A stretch of 64,000 nucleotides of DNA from Codonopsis lanceolata (Eukaryota > Streptophyta > Magnoliopsida > Asterales > Campanulaceae). The stretch covers positions 115,085,023 to 115,149,022 of the forward strand of contig CM028382.1 in assembly GCA_013146195.2 (NCBI GenBank). Direction: 5' to 3'. Made by a program: the position numbers and the translations under genes. Shown here one piece after another: positions 45,739-57,006 of the stretch. Under the pieces are notes generated by a model, which saw nothing but the letters and a program-made list of their open reading frames with translations, was not told where the DNA came from and ran no database searches. Each line of letters starts with the position of its first letter. Positions within the stretch are counted from its first letter, which is position 1.

Positions 45739-46161
45739 GTGGATGGATCCTCGGGAACCACGAAAAGTGGGGCAGGGATCTCGGTGATTACCCCAGAAGG
45801 AGAGGAGTTAGGTTTGGCCCTTGAGTTCGGTTTCAAGGCTTCAAATAACCAGGCCGAGTATGAGGCATTGGTGGCAGGTGTCGAGTTGGCAAGGAAGCTG
45901 GGGGCCGAGAACATCGTAATACGCAGTGATTCCCAGCTAGTGGTCAAGCAAGTTTTGGGCGAATATGGGGCAAACCACCCGGTCTTGGCCAAATATCAAC
46001 AACTAGTCCAGGCACAACTCAAGGAATTCAAATATTGGGAAGCTGGAGGCGGTGCAAGGGAAAACAATGAGCGAGCGGATTACATTCGTCAAGGTCGCTT
46101 ACGAAAGCGAAGACATCCCCGCCGAGGTCGAGCTGATGTTTCTCGAGAAACCTGCCATTGA
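45739..46161 (+). pseudogene. Second RNase H-like domain (aRH) of the Tat-type element
   Basis: LFVDGSSG-type opening (MDGSSGTTKSGAGISVITP), NNQAEYEALVAGVELARKLG and VIRSDSQLVVKQVLGEY show the three acidic positions of RNase H. A domain here, between the RT-linked RNase H and integrase, is diagnostic of the Tat lineage. It is followed by a frameshift at about 46075. Confidence 0.88.
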
Positions 46162-46330
46162 CAAGGGGAAGGTAATGGTGATTGAAGAGACCCCAGGGTG
46201 CTGGATCAACGAGATCAAGGACTACATTGAGAAAGGCACTCTACCCGAGGATAAGGATAAAGCGCATATGATAAGGAACCGAGCATGCCGGTACTCGGTC
46301 ATTGGGGGAATGCTGTACAAAGATCTATGA
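46052..46330 (+). pseudogene. Linker between aRH and integrase
   Basis: Frame from about 46070 gives KVAYESEDIPAEVELMFLEK and CWINEIKDYIEKGTLPEDK, then MIRNRACRYSVIGGMLYKDL, the connector found before integrase in this lineage. Ends TGA at 46328-46330. Confidence 0.8.
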
Positions 46331-46365
46331 AGCCCCTACATTTGTGTAAGACCGAACAAGCTTGA

Positions 46366-47436
46366 TTGCAAGACCTTCTGGCCGAGGTTCATGAGGGGGA
46401 ATGTGGAGGACACCCGGGGGCAAGGACTTTGGCAGACAAGATAAACTTCCACGGATACTACTGGCCGAGCATAAGAAGGGACGTAGCAGAATATGCGAGG
46501 AAGTGCGACAAGTGCCAAAGATTTGCAGATATTCCTAGGCTCCCATCCATACCCCGCACCCGTGCATCGCATGCCGTTCGACATGTCGACATGTGGGGGA
46601 TAGACCTCATCGGTCCTTTCCCCAAAGCCAAGCACGGATGCGAGTTCATCATAGTAGCCGTCGACTACTTTACTAAATGGGTAGAGGCCAAGCCCCTGGC
46701 CAGCATCACCGAGGACCAAGCGGTGAAATTCGTATACGAGCAGATCTTCTGCCGATTTGGTCTTCCTCGGATAGTAGTCTCTGACCATGGTACCCAGTTC
46801 TCTAAAAAATTCACAGCAAGTTGCGAAAGGCTGAATGTCAAACACAGGATGTCCTCAGTGGCTCACCCGCAGGGCAATGGCCAAGCCGAAGCAGGAAACA
46901 AGAAAATTTTACACGCCCTCAAAAGGAATTTGGATGAGAAAAAGGGAAATTGGCTCGAGCAGCTACCGATCGTTTTATGGGGCATCAGGACTACCGTCCA
47001 CGGCTCTACGGGCGAAACTCCTTTTGCACTTACCTATGGATCGGAAGCCATGGCTCCAGTCGAACTAGCACTCCCTACGGCCCGAGTCACCTTCTTCGAC
47101 CAAAGTCAAAACGAGCTGTCAAGATTGTTGGACCTCGACAACATTGAAGAGAAACGAATTGAGGCAAGACTAAGGATGATTAACTACAAGAGGCTCACAA
47201 AGAGAAACCATGACAAGAAGGTCAGGCCGAGGAGGTTCTCAGTGGGAGACTGGGTCCTGAGGAAGATCGAAGCAACATGCAAGAAACTCGGTAGAAACAA
47301 ACTCTCTCCAAATTGGGAAGGGCCACTTAGGATGACCAGCGTTGTTCGGGAAGGGACGTATCGGCTAGCAGAACCAGATGGAACACCATTGAAAAACCCA
47401 TGGCACGCCGACCACCTGAAGAAATACTATCAATGA
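46366..47436 (+). CDS. Tat-type integrase, intact frame
   Basis: Zinc domain HEGECGGHPGARTLADKI with KCDKC; core with DMWGIDLIGPFPKAKHGCEF, VVSDHGTQFSKKF and HPQGNGQAEAGNKKI, supplying D, D and E; C-terminal VGDWVLRKIEATCKKLGRNK and ends WHADHLKKYYQ. 356 codons without a stop, the best preserved piece of the element; whether it is expressed is unknown. Confidence 0.9.
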   Translation: MQDLLAEVHEGECGGHPGARTLADKINFHGYYWPSIRRDVAEYARKCDKCQRFADIPRLPSIPRTRASHAVRHVDMWGIDLIGPFPKAKHGCEFIIVAVDYFTKWVEAKPLASITEDQAVKFVYEQIFCRFGLPRIVVSDHGTQFSKKFTASCERLNVKHRMSSVAHPQGNGQAEAGNKKILHALKRNLDEKKGNWLEQLPIVLWGIRTTVHGSTGETPFALTYGSEAMAPVELALPTARVTFFDQSQNELSRLLDLDNIEEKRIEARLRMINYKRLTKRNHDKKVRPRRFSVGDWVLRKIEATCKKLGRNKLSPNWEGPLRMTSVVREGTYRLAEPDGTPLKNPWHADHLKKYYQ

Positions 47437-47499
47437 TGTAACTTGTAACAGTTGAATAGAGAAATGGAAAGTTTCTATAATGTTTCGTGTTACCAAGAA

Positions 47500-47770
47500 A
47501 AAACCTTTCCTCGGTACGCGAGGAAGGCCTCATTTGTTAAAAATAAAAGACCTATCCTCGGTATACGAGGATAGGCCCAAAAAAGACCTATCCTCGGTAT
47601 ACGAGGATAGGCCAGTTCAGAAAAGACCTATCCTCAGAGACGAGGATAGGCCGATAAAGAAAGACCCACCCTCGGCATCACTAGTAGGCCCAAAAAAGAC
47701 CTATCCTCTGTATACGAGCGAAAGTAGGCCCGAGAAAGACACTCTTCGACAACACGAAGATAGGCCCTTC
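47500..47770 (+). repeat. Tandem hairpin array after integrase
   Basis: Seven units about 35-40 bp apart. The best ones have a 10-bp perfect stem CCTATCCTCG / CGAGGATAGG around loop GTATA (47551-47575 and 47587-47611). Others at about 47505, 47627, 47667, 47700 and 47738 keep parts of the stem. Units are joined by AAAAAAGA-like linkers. It lies 64 bp behind the integrase stop and is non-coding. Confidence 0.88.
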
Positions 47771-48030
47771 AAAATTACGAACAAATTCAAAAACTTAGAC
47801 ATTCTCATAAACAACAAAGATCACAAAAGGTGGCAAAAGCAAAGGCATGCTAATCACCGATAATCAATAAACAAGGAACAAAGTTAAACAAAGTTGTCCA
47901 AGGAGATAATTGTTTGGTACATCTACATTTAAGGCCCAAAAAAACACTCGCCGCAATATGCGCAAGTTCAGACGGGAGCCTGGGATCGGGTCCTGCAGGG
48001 GAGCTCGGTGTTCATCCGCCGACATCATTC
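47771..48030 (+). other. 3' untranslated part of the Tat-type element up to the gap
   Basis: No gene or LTR recognised. Ends at the run of N. Confidence 0.55.
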
Positions 48031-48130
48031 NNNNNNNNNNNNNNNNNNNNNNNNNNNNNNNNNNNNNNNNNNNNNNNNNNNNNNNNNNNNNNNNNNNNNN
48101 NNNNNNNNNNNNNNNNNNNNNNNNNNNNNN
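48031..48130. other. Assembly gap (100 N)
   Basis: Exactly 100 N, a conventional scaffold spacer of unknown true length. Sequence left and right belongs to different retroelements. Confidence 0.98.
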
Positions 48131-49242
48131 AGTTGCTCTAGACTTAGGACAGTCCTTGAGCCGATGATTTGGATCTCCACAACTAAGACACGTGCCAAGT
48201 CTGGTCCGACACTTCTCGCTAGAGTGCCCAATCTTATTACAATAAGAGCAAACCAATGGTCCTCCGCCTCGAGTCCGTTGCCCTCGTGAGCAGAGCACTA
48301 CTATCGCGACTCTCGACAGGCGCCTATCCCGACCACCGATCGATGCCTACTCCCACCATCACCGCTTGGTTCCCAGTAGCGACCGATTTTAAGACCGACT
48401 CTACCGGCCGCCTGCGAAGACTGCCGAGAAGATCGCAGGATGCTTCGCCCGTGTCCTCAATATCACGCCGATCTCATATGCACGATCTACCGCACTGCAC
48501 CGCTAACCGTAGGGATAACAACAAGCTTTCTCAGAGCCGGCCTTTCAACCCCTTCACGAACCTCTCGGGTCCTCGTCTTCATCTTGCACCAGATGTGCAC
48601 AATAGCGGGACAACTCAGTGAATTTTGAAGAATACTGAGCTATAGTCATGGAGCCCTCCTCCAATTCCTGGAATTCTTTCTCCCTTCGCTGTCTAACCAC
48701 TGTAGGTACATAAGTAGCCCCGAACTCGCTCAAATGTAGGCCACACTTGCGCCACCCGATTCGACTCAGTAGCAAGTAAAACTTCCCACCAATGATTGGC
48801 TCTCCAGCTTATAGCGGCTAAGACCACTTTCTCCTCCGGTGCAGTGCCGATTGTTGCCGCGAATATCTTCTTCACCCTCAAGCCATAGCTCGGCCCATTA
48901 GCATCAGCCTCTCCTCCAGATGGAGGCTTCATCTTCAAGAATCTCTCTAACACGGCATTATTGGTGCCGCACCGGTGGTATCGCACGCCGGTGGCGACAC
49001 TCTCGCCTCCGTCACGGGGGTGGTGGTGGAGGAGGTACATTATTGACCAGCAGGCGGGCCATCTCGGTCATAATATACGTCATGCGACGGTACAAATCCG
49101 CCATCGAGCATTCATGCCCACTTGGATTCGGTGGTGGAGGTGGAGGTGGCAACTCCTTACGGTTCCTCGGGAACTCTCCAGGTCGGCACCTACCTCGGCA
49201 TGCCCCAGCTCTAGGGTTCACCATCGAGCACATAAGATTCAC
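48131..49242 (-). pseudogene. Chromovirus-type gypsy gag, frameshifted
   Basis: On the minus strand: MVNPRAGACRGRC start region with poly-Pro and MADLYRRMTYIMTEMARLL, then FLKMKPPSGGEADANGP, EEKVVLAAISWRANHWWEVL, TYVPTVVRQRREKEFQELEE and GSMTIAQYSSKFTELSRYCA (retrotransposon gag core), then two zinc knuckles CSYCNKIGHSSEKC and CLSCGDPNHRLKDC. Parts lie in different frames and the gap removes what follows. Confidence 0.87.
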
Positions 49243-49316
49243 TCGGCGTTAGAACATCACACAAGAAACAACCACTTAGGGCCATGGAACCTATCTGGCC
49301 GATAACTAACCTATAA

Positions 49317-49332
49317 CAAGCTCGATACCAAG
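49317..49332 (-). promoter_or_regulatory. Primer-binding site of the chromovirus-type element
   Basis: On the minus strand TTGGTATCGAGC follows the LTR end directly; it is close to the TGGTATCAGAGC sequence complementary to initiator tRNA-Met. Confidence 0.6.
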
Positions 49333-49696
49333 CGTGGCGGCAAGAACCGAGATGGGGCCAGGGTCGGGGCCTTAAATAGGAGAAACAAGTAGGCGGTCAA
49401 ACATGCAAGTACTTAAATTACAAAAAAAACGACGTGACGCAACATTGGAGTCGCAGACGCCTCGCACCAACGGCTTTTGGCTTGGATATTTTAAAACTTT
49501 TAAACACGATGACAAATGTTAAACAAATATAACCAAGTCTTCGGCGACACTACATGCCGGAACCCAAGCTAACAGTTCAAGACAAGAATTTCTAAAGAGT
49601 TAAAAGCATGCTCAGCGGAAGACTAAAACATGGAGGGATAATAACAAGTAAACCAACTTGCTCGGCATTAACAATGCCAGGCACCAAAAGTGTACA
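49333..49696 (-). repeat. Partial 5' LTR of the chromovirus-type element
   Basis: Matches the first ~370 bp (plus orientation) of the solo LTR at 51516: GAGATGGG, CAAACATGCAAGTACTTAAA, ACGTGACGCAACATTGGAGT and CAGTTCAAGACAAGAATTTC occur in both. It stops abruptly at about 49696. Confidence 0.83.
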
Positions 49697-49915
49697 TTCT
49701 AAGCGAGAGAGAGAACAGTAAACTCCATGGTGCGGCCAAGGGACTCCTTGGTGCGGCACCATGGGCACTATTCCACTTTGTTTTTTCGCACTTTCACCCC
49801 CTGCAGTTCACTGTTCATGCATCCTACTTTTTCCTTTTGCATTTTCGACCCTGTAACTTGACATTTGTTAATGTTTCAACAGTTCTTGATATTTTATGTC
49901 ATGTCACATATCAGG
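49697..49915 (-). repeat. Inverted fragment of the Ogre-type LTR
   Basis: Reverse complement of the start of the LTR at 57148: CCCTGTAACTTGACATT, TTTTGCATTTT and ATGTCATGTCACATA are shared. It lies head-to-head with the 57148 copy, with the 61-bp repeats between them. Confidence 0.72.
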
Positions 49916-50025
49916 AATAGGCATAACATGTTTTCATGTTATAATGGTCCATCGTAGTCCATTATACCATTTCACCAATAGGTGTAACGTGTTTTCATGT
50001 TATAATGGTCCATCGTAATCCATTA
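49916..50025. repeat. 61-bp tandem repeat, left block
   Basis: Nearly two units starting AATAGG at 49916 and 49977. Each has hairpins AACATG-TTTT-CATGTT and ATAATGG...CCATTAT. The second unit is cut after CCATTA by the Helitron 3' end. Confidence 0.85.
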
Positions 50026-50284
50026 CTAGTGATGCACTCGAGCGTTGCACGATTTATACTTGAGTGTAAAATCATATACTCAATCAAAGTTGAATAATAT
50101 ACAATTAAAAAGTTTAATATAAACAAAATAAGTAAAAATTGATAAACAGTAAAATCAAAGAAAATCACATAATTTTTAAAAAAAGTTATTATAAATTTTA
50201 AAATACTTCCTTATATATACAACATTTTTCGTTAAAGATGTACGATTATTACAACCATTACTATCACATTAAAAAAAATCAAAA

Positions 50285-51210
50285 ACCCTTAAATTAGGTA
50301 ACTCTAGACAAAGCGATATATTGATCATGACTAAAAATAGGGTTTTTCGAAAGAAGTCTGATGCTAGACACTTTTATTTATAGACATTTCGTAAGACATT
50401 ATCCGCGAAAACTGTCTTCTTTGAAATTTGGATGTAATTCTATGATCAGATGGTGTCAGTGATATTTTTTAAATAAAACAGTACCACCAGAATGATCATT
50501 TAAAAGAACTCAACCTTCTTAAACATGATTATCTTAGCCTTAATTAATCACATGCTAATATATAAGCCAATGAAATGGTTAATGGTACGAAGCAAGATTA
50601 ATGAAGTTTTAACTTTCAAATTCAACTCATGATTTAGGATTATAGAACATGAAATTTCGTTTAAAACTTTAGGAATATCTATATCGTTTAAAAGATTAAC
50701 GTTTCTATCAAAATGACACAGAAAATATGAGCTAAAAATAATCTTCCTTTTGAATTGTTCTTCAATACCATGTAATCATTTATTGAATTAACCACATCAA
50801 AAATTGGATCTAGAATAACTCTCTTTTACAAAAACGATAAATCATCGGGACTGCTTCCAAATGAAGGATATGTACTTTGTACAATTGGAGTGACTGGATC
50901 GTTGAATTCCTTAACCAATAGTTGAATGAGAATATCAACATAAGCACAATTATCATTTGTTTTACCAATTTTACCATAGTCAATCTTTGCAATCCAATCA
51001 ACGAAAAGTTTTAATTATTCGGAACTCTCGTTGGACCCATACTTTGTATATATCTCATATTCAGTGTCAACCTCAATACATGTGAATCTATCAACGAATA
51101 CAATGAATCAATAGTGGGATGAACTATGTCTTGTGTACTTCCTTTTGAAATCACATGCAATATCTGTCAAAAATCTCCACCAAACACAATTGTCTTACCT
51201 CCAAATGGAA
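50285..51210 (-). pseudogene. Helitron PIF1-like helicase fragments
   Basis: Minus strand, in order: PFGGKTIVFGGDF (then a stop) QILHVISKGSTQDIVH, LRLTLNMRYI, DWIAKIDYGKIGKTNDN, LLVKEFNDPVTPIVQSTYPS, and near 50300-50330 a trace of HGQLYVALSRVT (reads HDQYIALSRVT). These are the family's helicase motifs with stops and frameshifts. Confidence 0.86.
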
Positions 51211-51217
51211 TATTAGA

Positions 51218-51370
51218 ATATCATATATTTAAATAAAACTGAACATATGAATAAAATATCATATACTTAAATAAAACTTAATATATCAATAAAATATCAT
51301 ATACTTAAATAAAACTAAATATATCGATAGAATATCATATACTTAAATAAAATTGAATATAATATGCAAT
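51218..51370. repeat. 38-bp tandem repeat in the Helitron
   Basis: ATATCATATACTTAAATAAA landmarks at 51218, 51256, 51294 and 51332, exactly 38 bp apart; four units. Confidence 0.88.
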
Positions 51371-51515
51371 TAAGAACTTTAATGTGAACAAAAAAACACT
51401 AAAATTAAAGCTAAAAAATCACAAATATTTGAAAAAATTATTATAAATTTTGGAATACTGCTTTATATATATAATATTTATCGTTGACTCTAAACAGAAC
51501 CTCCAACACTAAAAT

Positions 51516-54472
51516 TGTGGCGACCCGGCCCGGGCCCGAGATGGGACCGAGGGTCGGACCGCCCAAATAAGGAGGGAAACAAGTAGGCAGTCAAACATGC
51601 AAGTACTTAAATTACAAAAACGACGTGACGCAACATTGGAGTCGCAGCACGCCTCGGCACCAAACGGCCGGATATTTTTAAAACTTTTAAACCTGATAAA
51701 CAGTTAAACAAATATAACCAAGTCTTCGGCGACACTACATGCCGGAACCCAAGCTAACAGTTCAAGACAAGAATTTCTAAAGAGTTAAAAGCATGCTCAG
51801 CGGAAGACTAAAACATGGAGGGATAATAACAAGTAAACCAACGCTCGGCTTACACAATGCCGGCACCAAAAGTGTTACAAGTACTACAAGTATAACTACT
51901 AGCAGTTAAAGAGTTACAATCAAGTTATACACAAATACCAGTACGCCTCTAGTTGGGCTTAACCCGTCGTCCTTACAAAAAGGTAAACAAGAATAAGAGG
52001 CCATCCAAAAACCACCTCTTCAAGGATCAACAGTCACCAAAAAGGGCACAAGTCGCGAACACAGCTAATCAACGCGCAGGACCTGTCTTGCTAGGATCTA
52101 AAGCAGTAAAAGGGGAAAGGGTAAGTCATAAAGACTCGTAAGCTATTAATCATGCATGTCATGGCAAGATGCAACATTCAAGGCAAGATACAATCATACA
52201 GGCATAGAGTTATATATTCAGGATGCACATTGTTTCACATAAGTGCGTATAAGTAAATCACATTGGATAGGATATGTGAGAGCGGCCGCTACGTAGTTCC
52301 CGCATACAAGCGTTATCGGAATGTGCGGGTATCGAATGTGTGTAGTACATCGATCTTCCGGAGATGCCCTGGATAGTCACCATGATGCTCTTAAATGATT
52401 ACAAGATGGAGCTACTTCTCCACCGTGGCCACGGTGGAGGCGTGTGTGCACAAAGACAGGATGCCAGCTGGACTCATGCATATGCCAAGTAATGTATACT
52501 TAACAAAATTCTCAAGTAGAGAACGAGATCGACAAGAGCGATCTCGCTCAAGACAAGTAAATTATTCTTATCAATAACCAGGTAGGGTTGAGTTCGACAA
52601 GAGCGAACTCACATGTCAATCGATCATTCCATAATATGACATCGATCAAGCCAGGCAATCAATTCAAGTTCAAAGTCTAGAATTATTATTCTTAGGAAAA
52701 CACGGTTAGAACGTCGTCGGGATTAATCTGGGAGCCGGTATTGTTCAATAGCTCGCTAAATCTTGACTCCGCTGAGTCGTCTCTAATAGTTCCTCTAATA
52801 GAGTTAGGACACTAAATGCATCACAAACCCTCTTCTAAGTTCTCGCATATGATCGGCTAGGTCATTAATCCGCTTTAACAACCGTAGCTAAGAATTGTCG
52901 ATAATTCGAGTTCAAGGGACCTTATAATTATTCTTTCAATGTTATTAAAACGCAAGGGTCCAAGAACGTTATTTATTCGGAGGGGATCATGGAACACAAT
53001 TTGTTCTAGGTCTAGGGTTCAATTCAATAAGATAATCAAGACAAGGCATGTGAAACCCTAGAATTCCAAGTTCCCAAGAGTTATCACAATCTACTAGTTC
53101 AAGAACATTAATTGCTCCTAAAGAAGCATAGAACATAATTTATTCTAGGTGTAGGCCTCAAGCAACAAGATGGACTTACTAACCAAAATCTCAAGAGACA
53201 ATTTCAACCTAGGTCATGGCATGGACATGGGAAAACATGGGGAATCAATAGGCAGGGAATCATGGCAAGTCCTAAGCATACAATCCTAAGGGGAAATTAA
53301 TAGCTTACCTATACCAAGGAAAAAGAAAGTTGAAGCACAAAGTAATCGGGTAGAAACGATCTCCTCGTCGTAGCTTCACACCGGTGGTCTCGGCTCGCAA
53401 ACTAAGTCGGAAGCTCAATCTATGGCAATCACACACACCAATCTCACCACATCTCCACACACACAACCATGGCGGGGGAGAGAGAAGAGAAATCGATTAA
53501 TGAGAGTTTAAGCCAAAGTCAACAAAGGAGGCTTATATAAGTTGCATGGTTTGGGTGGAATTCCAAGTGTCAAGAGGAGGGGGCTTGAGGTTAGGGCTAA
53601 TCTAGGTTGATTAGGGTTAAATAGGTTGGATTAGGGCTAATTAAGAAGGGGGTTTAAGTGGCTAATGACACCACAAAAGATTAAAGGCTGAAAAATCCCG
53701 TAGAGCATGACAGGAAGTGAGGCGGGCGCCTCATGAGGGGCCATGCGGCCGCCTCAACTACTGGATGGTTTGCCATTTTTTCATTTGCTCTCAGAACTTG
53801 ATGCGCGCGCCTCGCTTGAGCCATGCGGCCGCCTGAATTTCTGGGGCTTCAAAACTAGACCTAAACAAGTCCTAAATGGTCCCAAGCTCATGGGTAACCA
53901 TTCTAGGGTCTAACACAACTCAAAACATGTCCGAAACACACCCGAACGTCACCCGGAACAAGGTAGAACAAGGCTCGAGTCAAGCGACGATTGGTTGACG
54001 AATCAAACCCGGATTAAACGTCAATAAAACTAGGGTAACTTAGGCATGGAATAGGCTTGTTAAATCATGGTTATGACTTGAATACAAGTCCGGGAACTCA
54101 AGGAACAACTTCATGCGCGAAATACGCGCAAAAGCGGAGGCAGATTGAAATCGCTAAGGCCAAAACAAGGCAAGAAGGTTTCTAAACTTCCCAACAAGCT
54201 TACTATGATCAAGGCGAGCGTTCTAGGTCGTCTATGAAAGACAAACGAACCCTAACAAGTCTCGGTCGAGTGCAAACCAAGCTAAGGCAACACTCAAGGC
54301 ATCACGGAAAGGTATGCTAACCAAAGGAGGGAATCAAGCGACAAGGAATGCAATAATGCTAATACGAGTCAGGCATGGACTAAAAGAGAGATCTAATCAT
54401 GTTAAGGATTAATATACACAAGTTATCAAGGTATAGAACAAGTAATGCAAGTAATGGGTTTGGGGTCTCACA
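51516..54472 (-). repeat. Solo LTR of a chromovirus-type element, 2957 bp, TSD AAAAT
   Basis: On the minus strand TGTGAGACCCCAAACCC ... GGTCGCCACA, flanked by AAAAT at 51511-51515 and 54473-54477. Same family as the partial LTR at 49333. No internal domain remains, the normal product of LTR-LTR recombination. No gene recognised inside. Confidence 0.87.
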
Positions 54473-54544
54473 AAAATGCTAGGAATAACATATTATACAA
54501 CGTAATTTTCATACAACTATTCAATAACAAAAGTTATTGAGTCT

Positions 54545-54665
54545 AGATTCTTAACGTGCCTTGAGAGAAGTCGTATAACAGATGGTTGATATTTCGCTAG
54601 GTCCCCTTCCTTTTTTCGGAATATGTAGTGACATATCCCACAATAAACCCTAACATTGAATACCT
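54545..54665 (-). pseudogene. Possible Helitron protein fragment upstream of the helicase
   Basis: Minus-strand frame VFNVRVYCGICHY ... KYQPSVIRLLSRHVKNLDSI resembles the '(Y.P.V.RL..HL.N....)' segment that precedes the helicase in Helitron proteins. The match is short, so this is tentative. Confidence 0.4.
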
Positions 54666-57006
54666 TCAATCCATTTCACAGTTAGGTTTCTTAGATTTAT
54701 TTTTTTATTTTTTTTAATAAAATTTTGAGAGAAATTTGTATGATACAAATTTGAATTTTGATTATTATTAAAAAAATTATGAGTTTAATTTAACTAAGTA
54801 TGGAAAATATATAAATCTTATAATTAATTAATTATATCCAAGTGCATATCAATTTGCATCTTTACTTTAAAAAAACAGTTTATAAAAATATAAACTTAAA
54901 TCTATCATATCTGAGAAAAATTTTAAGAATATGAATTTTTTTCCAATTTGTTTTTCAAAATGGATAAAAAAAATTATGATCTCAACTTTTTATGTTGGAC
55001 ATTTGTTTTATAAATTTAATTTTGACAAAAATGGAAAAATAAACATCGGTTATACACTTTTTGACTTCAGATCTGATGAAAATGAAGAAAAACATCTTAT
55101 ATCTGTATATTTTGGTAAATATTTGTAAAAGTAAAGTTCAAATCAACCTTGGCCTATTACCGATTAAGTTGAATAAATATATATCTTTTGTAAACTAACT
55201 TTAATAGGTTAAAGTTTTTTGTAAATATTATACCTGAATTTTTAAACATGTAGATTGGACAAATATACTAAGATTTTTATTTGTTAATTTATGTTAATTT
55301 TTTTAGCATATATTAGACCTAGATTTTTAAACATGTAGGCTAGACAAATAAATTAAGAATTTTATTTTTTAGCTTCAGATTTGATTAAAATAGAGTAGAA
55401 AAAAATCTCATATATATGTATATGTTTATCTATTTATCTATTTTTTGATAGGTAAGTGTGACCCCTAGTCTTGTCATCTCTCCCACCCCTTGGGTAAGAT
55501 ATATATTTATTTTATTATAAATTTGTCAATTATTTGTTCAATCTAACCTTAGCCTATGTCCAATCGATAAATTTCACATATAAAATTGTTTGAATTTTTA
55601 TAAGTATTCGGCGAATAAATAAAAAATATTTGAATGACAATAGGAGTAGTGCATATGTTGATATTTTATACAATAATTGTTTTTCTGGACTATTATCATT
55701 ATTAGTGGCAAGTAAATGTTAATAGTATATTTATTATAGATACTCGGTTATACTAATTTATCTTTTCTATTTACTAATTTATATGAAATTGTCTATAAAT
55801 TTCATAATATGTCATAATTATGTATGTTTATATTACTGTTGTATGGAGTAAATTATTTGAAATCTATCTGTTATATAATTTATTGATATTATTGATATAT
55901 AAACTTGTTATAAAATATAGAAAACATTTTTTTAGAATAATGAAAATACCTAACCACCTCGAACAACAAACTGGTTCTAAAAATCTTTAAATTTTAGAAC
56001 TATAAGAATCTAAAATTTATAAGAATGAAGAAGAATTAAAGTTTTCCTAAAGCTACTCATATTACTCATAAATTAAGCTTCAAAACATCTAAACAAAATG
56101 ATTTGTTTCAAAATATTTATTGCATTTAGTTTATACACTTCATACGGTTGCAAATAATTATGGTTGACAATCATTTTATGTACTCTTTGGAGAAACATTA
56201 ATTTAATGCATGTGTTCTTTTACTAATTTGTCTTTGTATATTAACAAATTTATTTGACATCCATCTTTTATATTTCTTATTACATCGATGAATAACTTTT
56301 AAATAAAGTTAGTTAAAATATTAAAGCTTTCATGAGGTAATGATAACATTCTAGGTTGAACAATATATTATTTAGTAAGCTTGTTAATGTAATTCGTTTT
56401 TTATTAAACGTAAAAAATATTATCATTATTTTGGACATTTAGCAAAAATATTTCTTTAGTAAACCATTAACTAATTCATTAGTGATGGGAAGTAACTATG
56501 TTATTTTGATTTATGATTTTAAACTGGTTTGAATAATACTGCATTGTAATTATTTGTCAAGACTATTATTAATAATGGTGGCAAATAATTTATATTGAAT
56601 CGACTGTTTCATCATTTAATCTTATTTCTGGGAGTTTATATTGCTCTGGTGAAGATTTAGAAGTCAATATGCCAATTACAAATGTAAAAAAAATATTAAA
56701 TTAAAAAAAAAAGAAATGCGAAATCGGATATAGAATAAATTATTCAATATTTGATATTGTATTTCTTGCCATTTCATAAATCATATTAAACTATATTAAA
56801 TATTATACAATTTCTTTACATTAAATGCATTAAAGATATTTGTAAAGTCATTTAAATATGAGGAGTTGTTGTCAACTTCATTAATTGATTTTCATTTCAA
56901 TTTCCAAAAAAAACATGACAATTATATTCAAAGTATAAATGTTTCTAAATTTAGAAAGTCACTTTTGGCGAGATATTTATATTATTTGCTCCTCTCCTTA
57001 TATATA
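54666..57006. other. 5' part of the Helitron; no gene recognised
   Basis: AT-rich with short chance frames only; the Rep domain of an autonomous Helitron is not visible. Confidence 0.5.

Larger units (their letters stand above)
40640..48030 (+). mobile_element. Ty3/gypsy retrotransposon, Tat-type, truncated at the assembly gap
   Basis: 5' LTR, primer-binding site, gag, protease, RT, RNase H, a second RNase H-like domain, and integrase in plus orientation. The extra RNase H between RNase H and integrase and the CX2HX4HX4C gag finger point to the Tat lineage. Frameshifts occur in gag, RT, and between RNase H domains. The 3' LTR is not seen before the 100-N gap. The start coordinate is approximate. 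Confidence 0.85.
50026..57006 (-). mobile_element. Helitron, about 7 kb, inserted in the 61-bp repeat
   Basis: On the minus strand the 3' end is ...GTGCATCACTAG followed by host T (CTAG at 50026-50029). The 5' end is placed at about 57006, where the 61-bp repeat resumes at the exact next base (CCATTA | TAC(C/T)A). Insertion between A and T is the Helitron rule. The 5' end reads TATATATAAGGAGAGG rather than TC. It includes helicase fragments and a nested solo LTR. Confidence 0.78.

Noticed and set aside
46336..46845. 169-codon minus-strand open frame
   Set aside because: Antisense shadow of the Tat integrase.
47480..47863. 127-codon open frame after the Tat integrase
   Set aside because: It is the translation of the tandem hairpin array; periodic peptide without a domain.
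49012..49242. Poly-proline protein as a separate gene
   Set aside because: It is the N-terminal part of the chromovirus gag, not an independent gene.
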